Origin: Paenibacillus peoriae KCTC 3763
GTDB lineage: Bacteria; Bacillota; Bacilli; Paenibacillales; Paenibacillaceae
Direction of reading: 5' to 3'
NCBI RefSeq assembly: GCF_000236805.1
Contig: NZ_AGFX01000011.1
Span: forward strand, 496,001-560,000
Length of the DNA stretch: 64,000 bases
Positions 25,532 to 34,872 of this stretch are shown here, in pieces; the first letter of the stretch is position 1, and each line of letters begins with the position of its first letter. The notes beneath the pieces were generated by a model, which was given only the letters and a program-made list of their open reading frames with translations, was not told where the DNA came from and did not search any database. The translations under genes and the position numbers were made by a program.

Positions 25532-28075
25532 ATGGACCCAAAACGTCGACCATCATCTCAAAAACGCAGCAGGTGGCGTATTTTCGGTAAAGTTTTGCTG
25601 ATTAATATCAAGTGGTTCTCGCTTGCAGGCTTGTTGGGAGTACTATTTGCTGGAGGGCTTATATCTGGTTATGTGGCAGCGCTGGTTCATGATGAGCCTG
25701 TACGATCACGTCAGTTGATATATGAGAAGGTAGATGAAAATGCTCTGACCAGCTTTGTATATTTTAATGATCAGGTAACTCCGGTTGGACGAATGCGTAT
25801 GGAGGAGGATCGACAGCTCGTTGACCTGAAGGATGTTCCTCAGTCTATTATAGATGCTCTTATTTCAACGGAAGACAGTCAGTTTTATGAGCATCGTGGC
25901 GTTGATTTAAAAGGAACGGCTCGGGCTGTCAAACAGAAGCTTCTACACGAGAACCGTCAAACAGGCGGCAGTACACTGACGCAACAGGTAGCCCGGCGGG
26001 TATTCCTCAGTCTGGATAAGACGGACAGCCGCAAGGTGAAGGAAATGCTGCTTGCACTGCGTATGGAGCGTTTTATGAGCAAGGATAAAATATTAACAGC
26101 CTACTTAAACAAAATGCCTTTTGGCAACGGTTCAGCTGGTTATAATTTGTATGGAATCAAGTCCGCTTCATTAGGAATTTTTAATGTAAGTGATTTACAT
26201 AAGCTTCATGTTGCTCAAGCGGCTTATTTGGCAGGTCTGCCACAATTGCCATCGGTTTATTCTGCTTTTGATGGTAAAGGGAATTTTGATAAAGAAGGTT
26301 TCAACAAAGCAATGGAGCGCCAACGTGTCGTGCTGGCAAGGATGCAGGCAACAGGAAAACTCACACGAATGGAATATTATGAAGCGCTCCAATTTGATGT
26401 CAAGGCCACGCTTGCGCCACATCGTGAAAAAAGCTATAACACATTCCCTTATTTGATGTTGGAGACAGAGCGTGAGGCCGCTCAGCTGTTAGCGCTCCAG
26501 CAAAATCCGGATCTTACGGCCGCCGAGATTTCCAAGCCCGAGCATGCTGAGCTTCTTCAAAACACACGAGAAGAGTTGCAGCGGTCTGGCTATCGAATTT
26601 ATACAACGATAAATAAGAAAATTTATAATGATATGCGGCAGATTGCAGCCAATCCGCAAAACTTTTCTCCATACAGCAAGCAGAAGGGATTAGAGCAGAT
26701 TGCAGCAATCATGATTGATCATAAAACGGGAGCTATACTGGGGATGATCGAGGGCAGGGATTTTAATACAGAGCAGATGAACTATGCAACTCAAATGACA
26801 CGTCAGCCCGGTTCTGCCATGAAGCCGATTGCCGCCTATTTGCCTGCTTTGGAAAAGGGCTATACTCAGCCTGCTGGTCTTATTGATGATTCGCAAATTA
26901 TATTGAAAGACGGACGTAAAGGCTATCATATTCCTAAAAATTATAACAGAAGATACGAAGGGCTTATGACAGCCCGTGAAGCGCTCAATCGGTCAATCAA
27001 CATTCCTGCCCTGAGGCTGTTCTTATATGAAGTTAAAATTCATAACGCTTGGAATTTTGTCCGTTCTCTTGGTATTACGACAATACAGCCGCAGGATGAA
27101 TATGCCCAGACAGGCGTACTGGGTGGACTAAGTAAAGGCGTATCCGTTGAGGAGCTGACTGCGGCATATGGAACGATTCCAAATATGGGGGTATACAATG
27201 CACCTCATATGATCAGCAAAATTACGGATGCCAATGGCAAGATTGTATATGAATATAAACCACAGTCGAAGCGGGTATATTCGCAGCAAACCGCATTTTT
27301 GATGACAGATATGCTCAGAACCGTTATATCTGACCCGAGGGGAACCGGGAAACGACTGCAAAAGGCTTTTAGAAGCTATGGCACCATTGATATTGCTGGT
27401 AAAACCGGTACGACACAAAACTTTGGCGATGTGTGGTTCATGGGCTACACTCCTGACGTTACGCTTGGCGTCTGGGCTGGTTATCGTCAACAGGTGAATA
27501 CACTATCACAAGCAGGGCATACCAGAGCACAGTCGGTATGGGCGCTAATCATGAATGAGGCGATCAAGGCTCAGCCCCAGCTTTTCAAGAATAAGCATTT
27601 TATACAGCCAGAAGGTGTTGTGAAAGTTACGGTCTCTAGTCTTACAGGTAAACTTCCGGGGCGTTATTCCCGCCAATCCGGTCAACTCGTGACCGACTGG
27701 TTTAATCAAAAATATGTGCCGACCGAAGTCGGGAGGGAACAGCTTCCCCGTTCTTCCAAACCATCGGTATCGACCAAACCAGATATAAAGGAAACAGAGA
27801 TTCCAGAGAAAGAAGTACCTGCAACAGACCAAGAGGACATCCCATCACAGGAGGACACCTCATCAGAGGTAACGATTCCTTCTGGTCCTGATACGGACAC
27901 AGAGCTGGATATGCCTGATGAGAACAATGACTTGCCGTCAGCAGATACTTCACAGCCTGCTATTGAAAATGGGCAGGGGACTCCTTCTGAACCAGAAAAC
28001 CAGGCGGAGTCTCCGGGCACTACATCTGGCGAGGTTATTAGTCCAGGAACAACGTCTGATCAACCCAAAAACTGA
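25532..28075 (+). CDS. Class A penicillin-binding protein (PBP1a/1b type)
   Basis: This bifunctional peptidoglycan synthase is anchored by one membrane helix near residues 25-50. The GT51 glycosyltransferase shows STEDSQFYEHRGVDLKG and GGSTLTQQVARR. The transpeptidase carries the nucleophile motif SAMK (RQPGSAMKP), the SIN-type NRSINIP and KTGTTQ. A long Pro/Glu/Ser/Thr-rich tail follows, probably wall-spanning. The ATG at 25532 (GAGGGGAG 12 bp before) gives 847 aa; ATG 25499 is an alternative with its ribosome site too close. It is monocistronic. Confidence 0.92.
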   Translation: MDPKRRPSSQKRSRWRIFGKVLLINIKWFSLAGLLGVLFAGGLISGYVAALVHDEPVRSRQLIYEKVDENALTSFVYFNDQVTPVGRMRMEEDRQLVDLKDVPQSIIDALISTEDSQFYEHRGVDLKGTARAVKQKLLHENRQTGGSTLTQQVARRVFLSLDKTDSRKVKEMLLALRMERFMSKDKILTAYLNKMPFGNGSAGYNLYGIKSASLGIFNVSDLHKLHVAQAAYLAGLPQLPSVYSAFDGKGNFDKEGFNKAMERQRVVLARMQATGKLTRMEYYEALQFDVKATLAPHREKSYNTFPYLMLETEREAAQLLALQQNPDLTAAEISKPEHAELLQNTREELQRSGYRIYTTINKKIYNDMRQIAANPQNFSPYSKQKGLEQIAAIMIDHKTGAILGMIEGRDFNTEQMNYATQMTRQPGSAMKPIAAYLPALEKGYTQPAGLIDDSQIILKDGRKGYHIPKNYNRRYEGLMTAREALNRSINIPALRLFLYEVKIHNAWNFVRSLGITTIQPQDEYAQTGVLGGLSKGVSVEELTAAYGTIPNMGVYNAPHMISKITDANGKIVYEYKPQSKRVYSQQTAFLMTDMLRTVISDPRGTGKRLQKAFRSYGTIDIAGKTGTTQNFGDVWFMGYTPDVTLGVWAGYRQQVNTLSQAGHTRAQSVWALIMNEAIKAQPQLFKNKHFIQPEGVVKVTVSSLTGKLPGRYSRQSGQLVTDWFNQKYVPTEVGREQLPRSSKPSVSTKPDIKETEIPEKEVPATDQEDIPSQEDTSSEVTIPSGPDTDTELDMPDENNDLPSADTSQPAIENGQGTPSEPENQAESPGTTSGEVISPGTTSDQPKN

Positions 28076-28089
28076 GCGACATGGACAGT

Positions 28090-29211
28090 CTAGTTTAGAA
28101 TGCCGTTCCCGACAATGTCGACAGTGACCTGCGGGTGAATACGGACATTAGGGTACTCTTTATTCCAATCCACACTTTTCCATACGGCTGGATGGCGGGC
28201 AATCAACTGTCTGCCTATGCCAAAGGCATCACATCCGCTTTGCTGAAGTGTACGAATAATTTTTTCTGCATCCTGGGTCATGATCTCGGAAAGCTGATTG
28301 TTCAGACGCTTTACATTAGCTTTATCTTGAAGATGGTCTCGTGCATACTCAATAATATTGACCGGCAGCTTTAAGCTAAGCTCCACATTAATCTGACCAT
28401 CTCGCTGAACCTTCACTGCAAGGTGGCGTTTGACGCTCTGATTTTTGGTCTGGTACGTAATAAAGTTCCGTATATCGTTAGCAGGTCCGGAATGTATTCT
28501 TTTTACAAAACGAGCCGTGTTTTTCCACTTTCCAGTCATTATCACGTATAATGTCCCTTGCTCAGTGTTCAGGTTTCCGGTGAAGCGTTGCCCGTGAAAT
28601 AAAGCAACTCCACGCGCTATAATATCTTCTCCTTCTTTGGAAAGATAGGGAAGCGCAAAATCTTGACCCGGATCAAGCATAGGGGGGAGCAATGTCTCCA
28701 GCGTCATTTCAGGGAAAACACACATCTCCTCGAGGCTCCTGATTTTTTTGGTTATAAATTCACCAATCAAAAGGCTGCCGATGCTTTGTTGTTCCAGAAT
28801 TTCTCCAGCTGGTCCATCTACAACAGCTACCTTGACATGGGAGGTTGGATGGTCCGGCTCCCGGTACAGCACATCCAGATAGGGGTATAAATCTCTTCGG
28901 GCCAGGCTTGCACTATATAAAATAACTCCGTATTTGAAAAAGCGGATATCCCCGGTTACTTTGGCCCGAATTTTGTCTGTAGTCTGCCGGACGGAATTTC
29001 CGGTACCTGAATGAATTTCATTGATGCTTTTACCTTGACTGCCTTGAGAGTCATCTACAATTTCCAGCGTTTGCTTCAGTATACCTTCAGGGGTGAGATC
29101 GTAGGCTGATGCATTTGCCAATCTGGCATCCCTCAAGCTGTCCTGATCCCAGCAGCCTGTTGTAAAAATGAGTAGAGCCAGCATACCAAGCGCTCTGCTC
29201 TTTTTTTTCAT
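28090..29211 (-). CDS. Spore germinant receptor C subunit (GerAC-type lipoprotein)
   Basis: The C subunit of a GerA-type germinant receptor is a lipoprotein on the outer face of the spore inner membrane. Residues 1-20 form a signal with lipobox FTTGC, so Cys20 would be acylated. The mature part starts WDQDSLRDARLANASAYDLT, close to the CWDxxEIxxL consensus of Ger(x)C proteins. Its 373 aa length is typical. It overlaps the B-subunit gene by 4 bp (ATGA) and is the last gene of the operon. Confidence 0.93.
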   Translation of the reverse strand: MKKKSRALGMLALLIFTTGCWDQDSLRDARLANASAYDLTPEGILKQTLEIVDDSQGSQGKSINEIHSGTGNSVRQTTDKIRAKVTGDIRFFKYGVILYSASLARRDLYPYLDVLYREPDHPTSHVKVAVVDGPAGEILEQQSIGSLLIGEFITKKIRSLEEMCVFPEMTLETLLPPMLDPGQDFALPYLSKEGEDIIARGVALFHGQRFTGNLNTEQGTLYVIMTGKWKNTARFVKRIHSGPANDIRNFITYQTKNQSVKRHLAVKVQRDGQINVELSLKLPVNIIEYARDHLQDKANVKRLNNQLSEIMTQDAEKIIRTLQQSGCDAFGIGRQLIARHPAVWKSVDWNKEYPNVRIHPQVTVDIVGNGILN

Positions 29212-30299
29212 GTTTGGGGTTCCTCCTTCTTTTTAGAAATATAGGACAGGATCAGCAGTAAAAAAGGGAGTACAATGAGGAAAATATAAGCGGAATTATT
29301 CGCTATGGAATTAATGAGCTCGAAATCTTCTCTTTGTTGAGGCCAATAGGCGATGATGCAAGAGGCAAGGACAACAAAGGGAACCGCTTTTTTGTGGCTT
29401 TTTTGTTTCAATAGGTAGCTTACGCCGTAAGATGCCGCATAATAATAACCGCTTATAGCGCCAAAGATTGAAATGAGCCAAATCGGCAGAAAAATAAAGT
29501 CAACCCGATCCATCGTTCCTAGCGGAATAGACCTGAGCAAATAAATGACCGGCTCCGGCATTAAATCAAGCTGTTGGGGACTGAATACAGTTGCACAGGT
29601 GAATACCGTAAAACAATACAACAAGACCACAGTCACGTTAGCTGCCAGAATTGTCTTGAGCTTGCCTATACTTTTACCTTCCACCATAGGGAAGACGATG
29701 AGAATAAACTCAAAACCAAACATCGCCATCAATGTTTCTTTTGAACCGACAATAATACGGGACCATCCCGCCTCAGTTAGTGGCAGCAAATAAAGCGGAT
29801 TGGACTGCTTTATGCCATAGCTGATCAATAGCATCATTGGCAAGATCAAAAATGAAATTAAAACAAGCACCCGTGTAATGGTCTTCAAATTTTCCCGCAC
29901 CAAATAAATGCTGCTGAACAAAAACAGGGCCAATATAGCCCAACGGGGAGTAAATTGCAGCATCCAGCGGTTAATAACGTCATAAGCACTCGCAAGAACC
30001 GAGGTTCCCATAAGCAGATAGAAAACAATGTAAGTGGCAGCCAGCATTTTGCCGATCCAGGAGCCGGTAAGTCGGATTAATATCTGATATATAGATGAAG
30101 AGGGGAATCGCTTTAGCAAGAGCCAGCATAGCAAAATGATAAGCTGGGTCAAAAAGCCGCCAATAAGGACAGATATCAAGCCTCCTCCTTTGGATGAAAG
30201 GTGCATTTGGTAGGGAAGTGATAATATGTCTACGCCAATCTCAAACTTGACGATCAAAAAAAACAGTTGACCCCGTGTAATGGTGTTTTGTTTATTCAC
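29208..30299 (-). CDS. Spore germinant receptor B subunit (GerAB-type permease)
   Basis: The integral membrane subunit of the receptor belongs to the APC amino-acid permease superfamily and carries the germinant site. It has 363 aa and about ten hydrophobic segments. The N-terminal TRGQLFFLIVKFEIGVDILS is typical of GerB proteins. It overlaps the A gene by 8 bp and the C gene by 4 bp, so all three subunits should be made together in the forespore. The germinant cannot be read from the sequence. Confidence 0.93.
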   Translation of the reverse strand: MNKQNTITRGQLFFLIVKFEIGVDILSLPYQMHLSSKGGGLISVLIGGFLTQLIILLCWLLLKRFPSSSIYQILIRLTGSWIGKMLAATYIVFYLLMGTSVLASAYDVINRWMLQFTPRWAILALFLFSSIYLVRENLKTITRVLVLISFLILPMMLLISYGIKQSNPLYLLPLTEAGWSRIIVGSKETLMAMFGFEFILIVFPMVEGKSIGKLKTILAANVTVVLLYCFTVFTCATVFSPQQLDLMPEPVIYLLRSIPLGTMDRVDFIFLPIWLISIFGAISGYYYAASYGVSYLLKQKSHKKAVPFVVLASCIIAYWPQQREDFELINSIANNSAYIFLIVLPFLLLILSYISKKKEEPQT

Positions 30300-31755
30300 G
30301 TCGCTTCCAGCTCCTAGAGTCGTCCTGTTGCTTCAGTTTTTGGGCCTGGGAATCATGTGGTCGTTGGTAAAGTGCCCAAATAGGGAATCGGATAAAAACA
30401 TCCTTCATATCGCCTAGCCGGAAAGGTGCAAAAGGAGCAAAGTAGGGCGAGCCAAACGTTTCCAGCTTGCAAAGATGGATGGTGAGAATCAGCAAACCAA
30501 AGGCAATGCCGATATATCCAAACAGAGCCGCAGCAATCATCATCGGAAAACGGAGAATGCGGACAGCTGAGCCCATTTCATGAGAAGGTACCAAAAAAGA
30601 GGAAATAGCCGTTAACGAGACGACGATAATCATCGTATATGATACGAGACCTGCCCGAACGATAGCATCTCCGATAACCAAGCCGCCCACGATACCGATG
30701 GTTTGACCGACCCGACTAGGTAGACGGACCCCGGCTTCCCGCAGCACCTCAAAGATCAATTCTAGCAGCATGGCCTCGACAATAGCCGGAAAAGGGATGT
30801 TCTTTAGTGATTTTTTGATGGTGTGCGCCAGCTCTAAGGGCAAAATAGCTGAATGAAAAGCTATCGTTGCAATGTAAACGGCAGGCAGCGTAAAAGCGAT
30901 CAGAAAGCTAACCATTCGAATCATTCTTAGAAATGAACTGATAATCCAACGGCCATGATAATCATCAGGGCTTTGGTAAAATGCAAAAAAAGAAACGGGA
31001 GCAATTAAAGCGGTAGGGCTCCCTTCAGCCAAAATCGCTATCCGTCCCTCCATTAGATTAGCAGTTACCCGGTCCGGCCGTTCCGTACTGAGATGCTGAG
31101 GAAACAGGGAAAAAGGGTTATCCTCCGTAAACTCTTGAATAAAACCGGGAGGGAGTACCATATCCGAGGAGATCGCTTTAATTCGCGTCTTCACTTTTTC
31201 CACCAGCTCCGGATTAGCCAGGTCTTGAATATAGAGAATAGCAATTTTAGTTCGTGTTTTAGATCCGACATAAAAATAACGTACAACCAGCGACGGGTTG
31301 ACAATTTGTTTGCGAATTAGATTGAGATTGATGGATAGCTGCTCAATAAATCCGTTATGGGGTCCGCGAATAATCCCCTCGTTTTCCGGTTCACCCGTAC
31401 TACGAGTGTATGTTTTTTCGGAAGAAAGGATATAAAACTCTTCCGTGCCATCTATCATAAAAATGCAATATCCTTGAATAAGCGAATCAGCGGCATTATG
31501 GAGGTTGGTATCCTTTTGGCTGCTTAGAGTAGTGAACATTTGATGTGAGCTTGTGCCGGTCTTCTCGTATAAAGCACTCAGGATATGCGTCTGAATCATC
31601 TCCTGATCCACGAGCGAATCAATATAGAGAAGCATACTATCTTTACCGTCAACGGAAATCGCTTGTTTTTGTAAATCATCCGTATGAAAAAGTGCTTGCT
31701 CTATAAAGGAAACATTGCTGTTTAATTCAAAGAAAGCTGCGTCATGTCTTGTCAA
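30292..31755 (-). CDS. Spore germinant receptor A subunit (GerAA-type)
   Basis: The A subunit has an N-terminal soluble domain (residues about 1-250), membrane segments near 255-440 and a short C-terminal tail. Motifs include GRIAILAEGSPTALIAPVSF and EAMLLELIFEVLREAGVRLP, hallmarks of GerA proteins. The preferred start is TTG 31755, 7 bp behind AAAGGAGGTG, giving 487 aa. The longer frame from ATG 31818 has no ribosome site and would translate the Shine-Dalgarno itself as Lys-Gly-Gly. A sigma-G-like -10 lies just upstream. Confidence 0.92.
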   Translation of the reverse strand: MTRHDAAFFELNSNVSFIEQALFHTDDLQKQAISVDGKDSMLLYIDSLVDQEMIQTHILSALYEKTGTSSHQMFTTLSSQKDTNLHNAADSLIQGYCIFMIDGTEEFYILSSEKTYTRSTGEPENEGIIRGPHNGFIEQLSINLNLIRKQIVNPSLVVRYFYVGSKTRTKIAILYIQDLANPELVEKVKTRIKAISSDMVLPPGFIQEFTEDNPFSLFPQHLSTERPDRVTANLMEGRIAILAEGSPTALIAPVSFFAFYQSPDDYHGRWIISSFLRMIRMVSFLIAFTLPAVYIATIAFHSAILPLELAHTIKKSLKNIPFPAIVEAMLLELIFEVLREAGVRLPSRVGQTIGIVGGLVIGDAIVRAGLVSYTMIIVVSLTAISSFLVPSHEMGSAVRILRFPMMIAAALFGYIGIAFGLLILTIHLCKLETFGSPYFAPFAPFRLGDMKDVFIRFPIWALYQRPHDSQAQKLKQQDDSRSWKRRE

Positions 31756-31784
31756 GAGAGCACCTCCTTTTTGGATGAGATAGG

Positions 31785-31791
31785 TATAATG
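31785..31791 (-). promoter_or_regulatory. Possible sigma-G -10 of the ger operon
   Basis: On the minus strand the bases read CATTATA, a full match to the forespore sigma-G -10 consensus CATWMTA, 30 bp upstream of the TTG start. A GGATA-like -35 sits at a longer than ideal spacing, so the call is tentative. Confidence 0.4.
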
Positions 31792-31866
31792 TGCGTCAAA
31801 TGGATTGGATTTATCCATGATCTGGTGAATTATCCATGTCTCGCATCTATTGGGCTGTAGACGAGA

Positions 31867-32280
31867 TTACAAGGGAACATCATCTTGGGTCAGATCAATT
31901 CCCAGATAATATCCCAGTTTCCGTCTGACCTCACTGCGGGCAAAGGAGGAAAGCATGAAAAGCCGCTTTTGATAACCGCGGCACATATACAAAACCTCCA
32001 CACCTTCATGATTTCGGATTTCACTATATATTTTAATCCCTTGTCTTTTCATTTGGGCCTTCGTCTCTGCTAATTGAACTGCAACGCGCTGTTGTACTTC
32101 GGTCAGGCTACGAACGTACAGATCGGGCATTTTTAAAGGAGAGGTACTCAGAATACGAATATCCCGCTCCAAAACATCCAGTACAAGGGTTAAAAGTACA
32201 CAGAGCTTGATCAACGCCGCATCTTTTTCAGAAGGTTGAGGGGCTTTACTCTTGTTGTCATGCAGCTTTTTGTTTGTCAT
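31867..32280 (-). CDS. 137-aa protein of unknown function
   Basis: I do not recognise this gene. The protein has a polar Lys/Asp-rich start, a hydrophobic helix near 25-40 (ALIKLCVLLTLVLDVLERDI) and a basic C-terminal half with Arg/Lys patches (RGYQKRLFML, FARSEVRRKLGYYLG). The start at 32280 has AAAGGAG at proper spacing; upstream in-frame codons lack one. It lies upstream of the ger operon in the same direction but is separated by 111 bp. A LexA-like box precedes it. Confidence 0.7.
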   Translation of the reverse strand: MTNKKLHDNKSKAPQPSEKDAALIKLCVLLTLVLDVLERDIRILSTSPLKMPDLYVRSLTEVQQRVAVQLAETKAQMKRQGIKIYSEIRNHEGVEVLYMCRGYQKRLFMLSSFARSEVRRKLGYYLGIDLTQDDVPL

Positions 32281-32328
32281 AAAAATCTCCTTTACTCGGA
32301 GTAAGAATACAATATATAATAAGTGTAC

Positions 32329-32342
32329 AGAACATATGTTCC
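32329..32342 (-). promoter_or_regulatory. LexA-like palindrome upstream of the 137-aa gene
   Basis: AGAACATATGTTCC has the perfect core GAACATATGTTC and matches 12 of 14 positions of the Firmicute LexA consensus. It lies about 50 bp upstream of the start codon, over a plausible -35 on the minus strand. Confidence 0.45.
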
Positions 32343-32580
32343 ATTTATACCTCATCATAGAAATTTTTCCGTAATGTAAGCAATCATCAATTATTGGAAA
32401 AGCAGCAGGAAAGCAAATCTTATCGTTTTATACCTGGTTTGAAGCACTAATCGGGTGGCAATGCAAAGAAATTTTGCCTAGATCGCCGGTGACAGTGAAA
32501 CTGGATTTATGTTAAGCTAATGCTTAAAAACTTAGTTGCTATTATTTATCATAAGAAGGTAGAGAAAGAAGGTATACATA

Positions 32581-33471
32581 TTGTCACGTTCGTTGTATGT
32601 AGCGTTATTGCTACTGAGTCTTATTTGGGGTGGTTCGTTTCTGTTTATTAAAGTGTTGTTGATGCATCAAGTAGGACCGTGGACCATCGTATTTCTCCGT
32701 TCCAGCTTCGGATTTGTTTTTATTGTCTTGTTGATGCTGTTTATGCGCATACCATTTAAAATCAAAAGCATTCGGTGGAAGTCCGTTATTCTGATAGCTT
32801 TGGTCAACATGGTTTTACCATGGACTTTGATCGGTTTTAGCGAGACCAGAATAGCTAGCAGCATGGCCTCAGTATTGAATGCTACAACGCCCATTTGGAC
32901 CATGCTGGTGGGGCTTGTCTTTTTCGGAGCTATATTTCATCGCCTACAGTGGCTGGGAATGTGTCTCGCTTTTGTAGGGATCATTATTTTACTGGGCATT
33001 AATCCTGCATCCATCATTTCTGTTGATCCTGTAGGTTTTGGATGTATGCTGCTTGCGACTCTCTGCTACGGATTTGGAACGCAGCTGTCCAAACGCTTTC
33101 TCTCCAATCTGTCCATGTATCAGGCTACCTTTGCGACACTGTTTGGTGCGGCAGTTGGGGGTGGCATCATGATGACAATTGTAGAGAGACCTGATTTGTC
33201 GATTGTTTTTGTTCCCGGTGTGTTTGGTTCCCTCGTAGGACTAGGGGTTCTGGGATCAGGAGTAGCGTATATTTTGTTCAACTATATGATATTGCGAGGA
33301 AGTGCAGAATTTGCTTCTTCGGTGACTTATTTTGTACCAGTAAGCGCTATTGTATGGGGGTTTTTGCTGCTGAATGAGCATATTGGCTGGAATGTTCTGA
33401 CAGGGCTGGTTCTTATCCTGGGAGGTGTATTTATGGCCAATCAGCGTAGAACGGTCAAATTAGCTGGATAA
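32581..33471 (+). CDS. DMT superfamily (EamA) transporter
   Basis: This ten-helix drug/metabolite transporter of 296 aa has two EamA repeats, roughly residues 5-135 and 150-290. The first reads LSLIWGGSFLFIKVLLMHQV and includes FLRSSFGFVFIV; the second includes LLATLCYGFGTQLSKRF and ends in LLNEHIGWNVLTGLVLILGG. Substrate is unknown; exporters of amino acids or metabolites are common in this family. Start is TTG after AGAAGGTATACATA, a modest ribosome site. It appears to be transcribed alone. Confidence 0.9.
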   Translation: MSRSLYVALLLLSLIWGGSFLFIKVLLMHQVGPWTIVFLRSSFGFVFIVLLMLFMRIPFKIKSIRWKSVILIALVNMVLPWTLIGFSETRIASSMASVLNATTPIWTMLVGLVFFGAIFHRLQWLGMCLAFVGIIILLGINPASIISVDPVGFGCMLLATLCYGFGTQLSKRFLSNLSMYQATFATLFGAAVGGGIMMTIVERPDLSIVFVPGVFGSLVGLGVLGSGVAYILFNYMILRGSAEFASSVTYFVPVSAIVWGFLLLNEHIGWNVLTGLVLILGGVFMANQRRTVKLAG

Positions 33472-33638
33472 TATCGCTGTAAACGGGTAAAAAACACGGG
33501 AGTATATTTTATGTACATTCGCCAAACCTTCGGTATAATGCTGTAATTCGCACATACAATAAAGCATGCTCGCACATACCATAAAAAAATATGGTGCAGC
33601 CATAAAAAGCAAGCTGTCTAGCAAGTGGTATGGTGTGG

Positions 33639-33644
33639 TATAAT
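33639..33644 (+). promoter_or_regulatory. Extended -10 promoter of yitT leader
   Basis: TATAAT preceded by TGG forms an extended -10 element, which often compensates for a weak -35 as here. It would place the transcript start near 33651, giving a leader of about 285 nt before the YitT-family gene. Confidence 0.55.
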
Positions 33645-33650
33645 AATTTA

Positions 33651-33935
33651 TAGAATTACATGTACCACAGAAATGTCGGAGTTTTATTCCACAAAAGAAA
33701 GGATCAGGATACCATGTGTCCCCGAAGGATACTTCCCCAAAGGACGATTTGGAAACGATTTGATCTGTCTTATACTTAGCTTTTCCGCGGAGTAACGTCA
33801 AGTTGCAAAAGCCAACTCTGCGGAAGAGGGGATTGTACATGCGAAGGACCAAGTCCTCAAGGCACATTTTACCCGGTAGGTTCCGTAAGAGTGGGCTCAT
33901 CCACATTAAACTTACGAGAAACCGAGGGAGCCTGT
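33651..33935 (+). other. Long structured leader upstream of the YitT-family gene
   Basis: No gene is supported here. Two stable folds are visible. CCGCGGAGT (33786-33794) pairs with ACTCTGCGG (33815-33823) as a 9-bp stem with one wobble. Further down, GGTT...GTAAG pairs with CTTAC...AACC around an inner GTGG-GCTCAT-CCAC hairpin, just before the GGGAG ribosome site. I could not match it to a known riboswitch class. Confidence 0.45.
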
Positions 33936-34640
33936 ATGAGGAAAACTTACGAATCTATCGTGAACAATGGAGCACTAAGGCAGATTGTTGTCATGTTGCT
34001 CGGAACATGCATTTTAGCTTTTACGTACTATCACATTAATGCTCAAAATCATTTGTCAGAAGGCGGATTTGCGGGCTTGGCCCTGCTGGGACATTACGCC
34101 TTTGGCATATCTCCGGCGTGGAGTATGCTATTGCTGGATATTCCCGTTATCATTCTGGCATGGGTGTTGAAGGGCAGAAGATTCATGCTGCTGGCATTGA
34201 TCGGAGCAGTCGGCTTTTCCCTGTTTTATGCAGGATTCGAAAAATATTCGACGCTGGTTATAGATCTGCACGGCAACTTGCTAATAGCGGCTTTGCTTTG
34301 TGGAGTACTTACTGGGTTGGGAGCCGGAATTGTACTGCGATTCGGTGGAGCAACAGGGGGGGATGATATTTTGTCCCTGATGATCAGTGAGTGGCGCGGA
34401 TGGAAAATCGGCAATGTGTTTATTGTCAGTGACATTATCGTATTAGGATTATCACTATTGTATCTACCTGTGAAGGAAACAATGTTTACAATACTGGCTG
34501 TGTGGCTTGCCGGAAAAATAATTACATGGACGACAACGTTCCACCTGCACCGACCTGTGAAAAAGGTGCTGCCTGCGGCTGTTCCAGCCAAAAAGGTAGT
34601 TGCCAAAACCGTGCCGGTCGTCCACAGCCTTCGTCAATAA
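33936..34640 (+). CDS. YitT family membrane protein
   Basis: This is a 234-aa integral membrane protein of the YitT/DUF161 group. It has about five hydrophobic segments and the family features NHLSEGGFAGLALLGHYAFG and RFGGATGGDDILSLMISE. The C-terminal DUF2179 domain seen in many members is missing and is replaced by a short basic Val/Lys/Pro tail. Transport substrate is unknown. ATG 33936 has GGGAG upstream. It sits behind a long foldable leader and is closed by a strong hairpin. Confidence 0.85.
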   Translation: MRKTYESIVNNGALRQIVVMLLGTCILAFTYYHINAQNHLSEGGFAGLALLGHYAFGISPAWSMLLLDIPVIILAWVLKGRRFMLLALIGAVGFSLFYAGFEKYSTLVIDLHGNLLIAALLCGVLTGLGAGIVLRFGGATGGDDILSLMISEWRGWKIGNVFIVSDIIVLGLSLLYLPVKETMFTILAVWLAGKIITWTTTFHLHRPVKKVLPAAVPAKKVVAKTVPVVHSLRQ

Positions 34641-34641
34641 G

Positions 34642-34689
34642 GAAAGGGTGTTACGTTAGGAGAGAAGTCTTCTTACGTAACACCCTTTC
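34642..34689 (+). terminator. Long hairpin after the YitT-family gene
   Basis: GAAAGGGTGTTACGT pairs perfectly over 15 bp with ACGTAACACCCTTTC. Only three T residues end the stem, so it is a probable terminator or an mRNA stabiliser. Confidence 0.75.
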
Positions 34690-34872
34690 GCTGTATCTAG
34701 GGCATAGTTGTGCACTCCTTATTAGCAGATGATGTGTTATGTATTGTTTATCCACTGCTGGCTTCAATAAACAAAAAAGAAAGAAATGAGAATATTGTAA
34801 AATGTACTTTGAGAAAAAGCGTATAATGATGTGCAGAATGCAGTGCAGAATAACAGAAAAGGAGTGGGACTT

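Noticed and set aside
33460-33906. A 148-codon minus-strand frame in the yitT upstream region
   Set aside because: No ribosome site or domain; it overlaps the predicted promoter and foldable leader of yitT, which explain the stretch better.
33803-34039. A 78-codon + frame running from the yitT leader into the gene
   Set aside because: Out of frame with yitT, very basic composition and no ribosome site; the leader's pairing pattern is the better explanation.
34809-34827. TTGAGA and TATAAT as a promoter pair for amj
   Set aside because: Only 7 bp separate them, too short for a sigma-A promoter; the TATAAT may still function with another -35.
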